Shown here one piece after another: positions 6,035-6,096 of a stretch of DNA of 6,096 bases. The notes under the pieces were generated by a model. The model did not search any database. It had not been told where the DNA came from and saw nothing but the letters and a program-made list of their open reading frames with translations. Source of the DNA: Planctomycetaceae bacterium (GTDB taxonomy: Bacteria; Planctomycetota; Planctomycetia; Planctomycetales; Planctomycetaceae); contig DLVV01000127.1 of NCBI GenBank assembly GCA_003445035.1, forward strand, positions 25,097 through 31,192, in the 5' to 3' direction. Position numbers and translations under genes: made by a program. Within the stretch, counting starts at the first letter, position 1. The number at the start of each line of letters is the position of its first letter.

Positions 6035-6096
6035 ATGCCGCACACCCGCATCGCCGAAACCCGCCGCGAGTTCCTGGAAACCACCGCCGCCACGGC
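6035..6096 (+). CDS. Start of a Tat-exported protein (incomplete at window end)
   Basis: Only the first 20 codons and two bases are present. They read MPHTRIAETRREFLETTAAT, with a twin-arginine motif TRREFLET near the N-terminus and the start of a small-residue hydrophobic stretch. ATG 6035 lies 2 nt after the preceding stop, so the two genes are very probably co-transcribed and translationally coupled. In planctomycetes this kind of leader heads Gfo/Idh/MocA oxidoreductases, DUF1501 proteins, sulfatases and sugar isomerase-like proteins; the fragment cannot tell them apart. Confidence 0.72.
   Translation, partial: MPHTRIAETRREFLETTAAT

Noticed and set aside
1..6096. CRISPR array, insertion sequence, attachment site or phage/defence gene
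   Set aside because: No spaced direct repeats, terminal repeats, transposase or integrase motifs were found. The tRNA end at 1-30 has no second copy of its T-arm sequence that I could find to suggest an integration site.

Overview
The window looks like a chromosomal segment of a high-GC planctomycete, or a close relative in that superphylum. The evidence is a Tat-exported DUF1501 protein, a secreted DUF1080 (3-keto-glycoside hydrolase-type) protein, a conserved uncharacterised protein of a type I associate with planctomycetes, and a short DksA/TraR-type zinc-finger protein coupled to lspA. The assignment rests on gene content alone; there is no rRNA or other taxonomic marker gene.

Layout: (1) 1-30 is the 3' end of a tRNA cut by the window edge. 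(2) 122-2145, plus strand, is a two-gene unit: a secreted DUF1080 protein whose stop overlaps the start (ATGA) of an iron-dependent hydroxyacid-oxoacid transhydrogenase (ADHFE1/HOT type). (3) 2069-3168, minus strand, is a second two-gene unit: a DksA/TraR C4 zinc-finger protein, again coupled by ATGA, to signal peptidase II (lspA). The lspA 3' end runs 77 nt antisense into the transhydrogenase gene. A good sigma70-type promoter with a perfect 9-bp dyad in its spacer lies upstream. (4) 3265-4677, minus strand, is a Tat-exported DUF1501 protein. (5) 4678-4808 is a divergent intergenic region with several small palindromes. (6) 4809-6032, plus strand, is a conserved protein of unknown function with a possible degenerate Gfo/Idh-like Rossmann layout. 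It is followed 2 nt later by the start of another Tat-exported protein (6035 to the window end, incomplete).

Function: DUF1080, DUF1501, the unknown protein and the trailing Tat protein fit the extracytoplasmic carbohydrate/sulfatase-like repertoire that planctomycetes expand, but nothing identifies a substrate. DksA-LspA is a housekeeping pair. No mobile element, CRISPR array, toxin-antitoxin or phage gene is visible. I see no complete new multi-gene system. The most novel items are the uncharacterised 407-residue protein with its downstream partner, the promoter dyad ahead of the DksA-LspA unit, and the LspA C-terminal tail encoded antisense to a conserved enzyme C-terminus.
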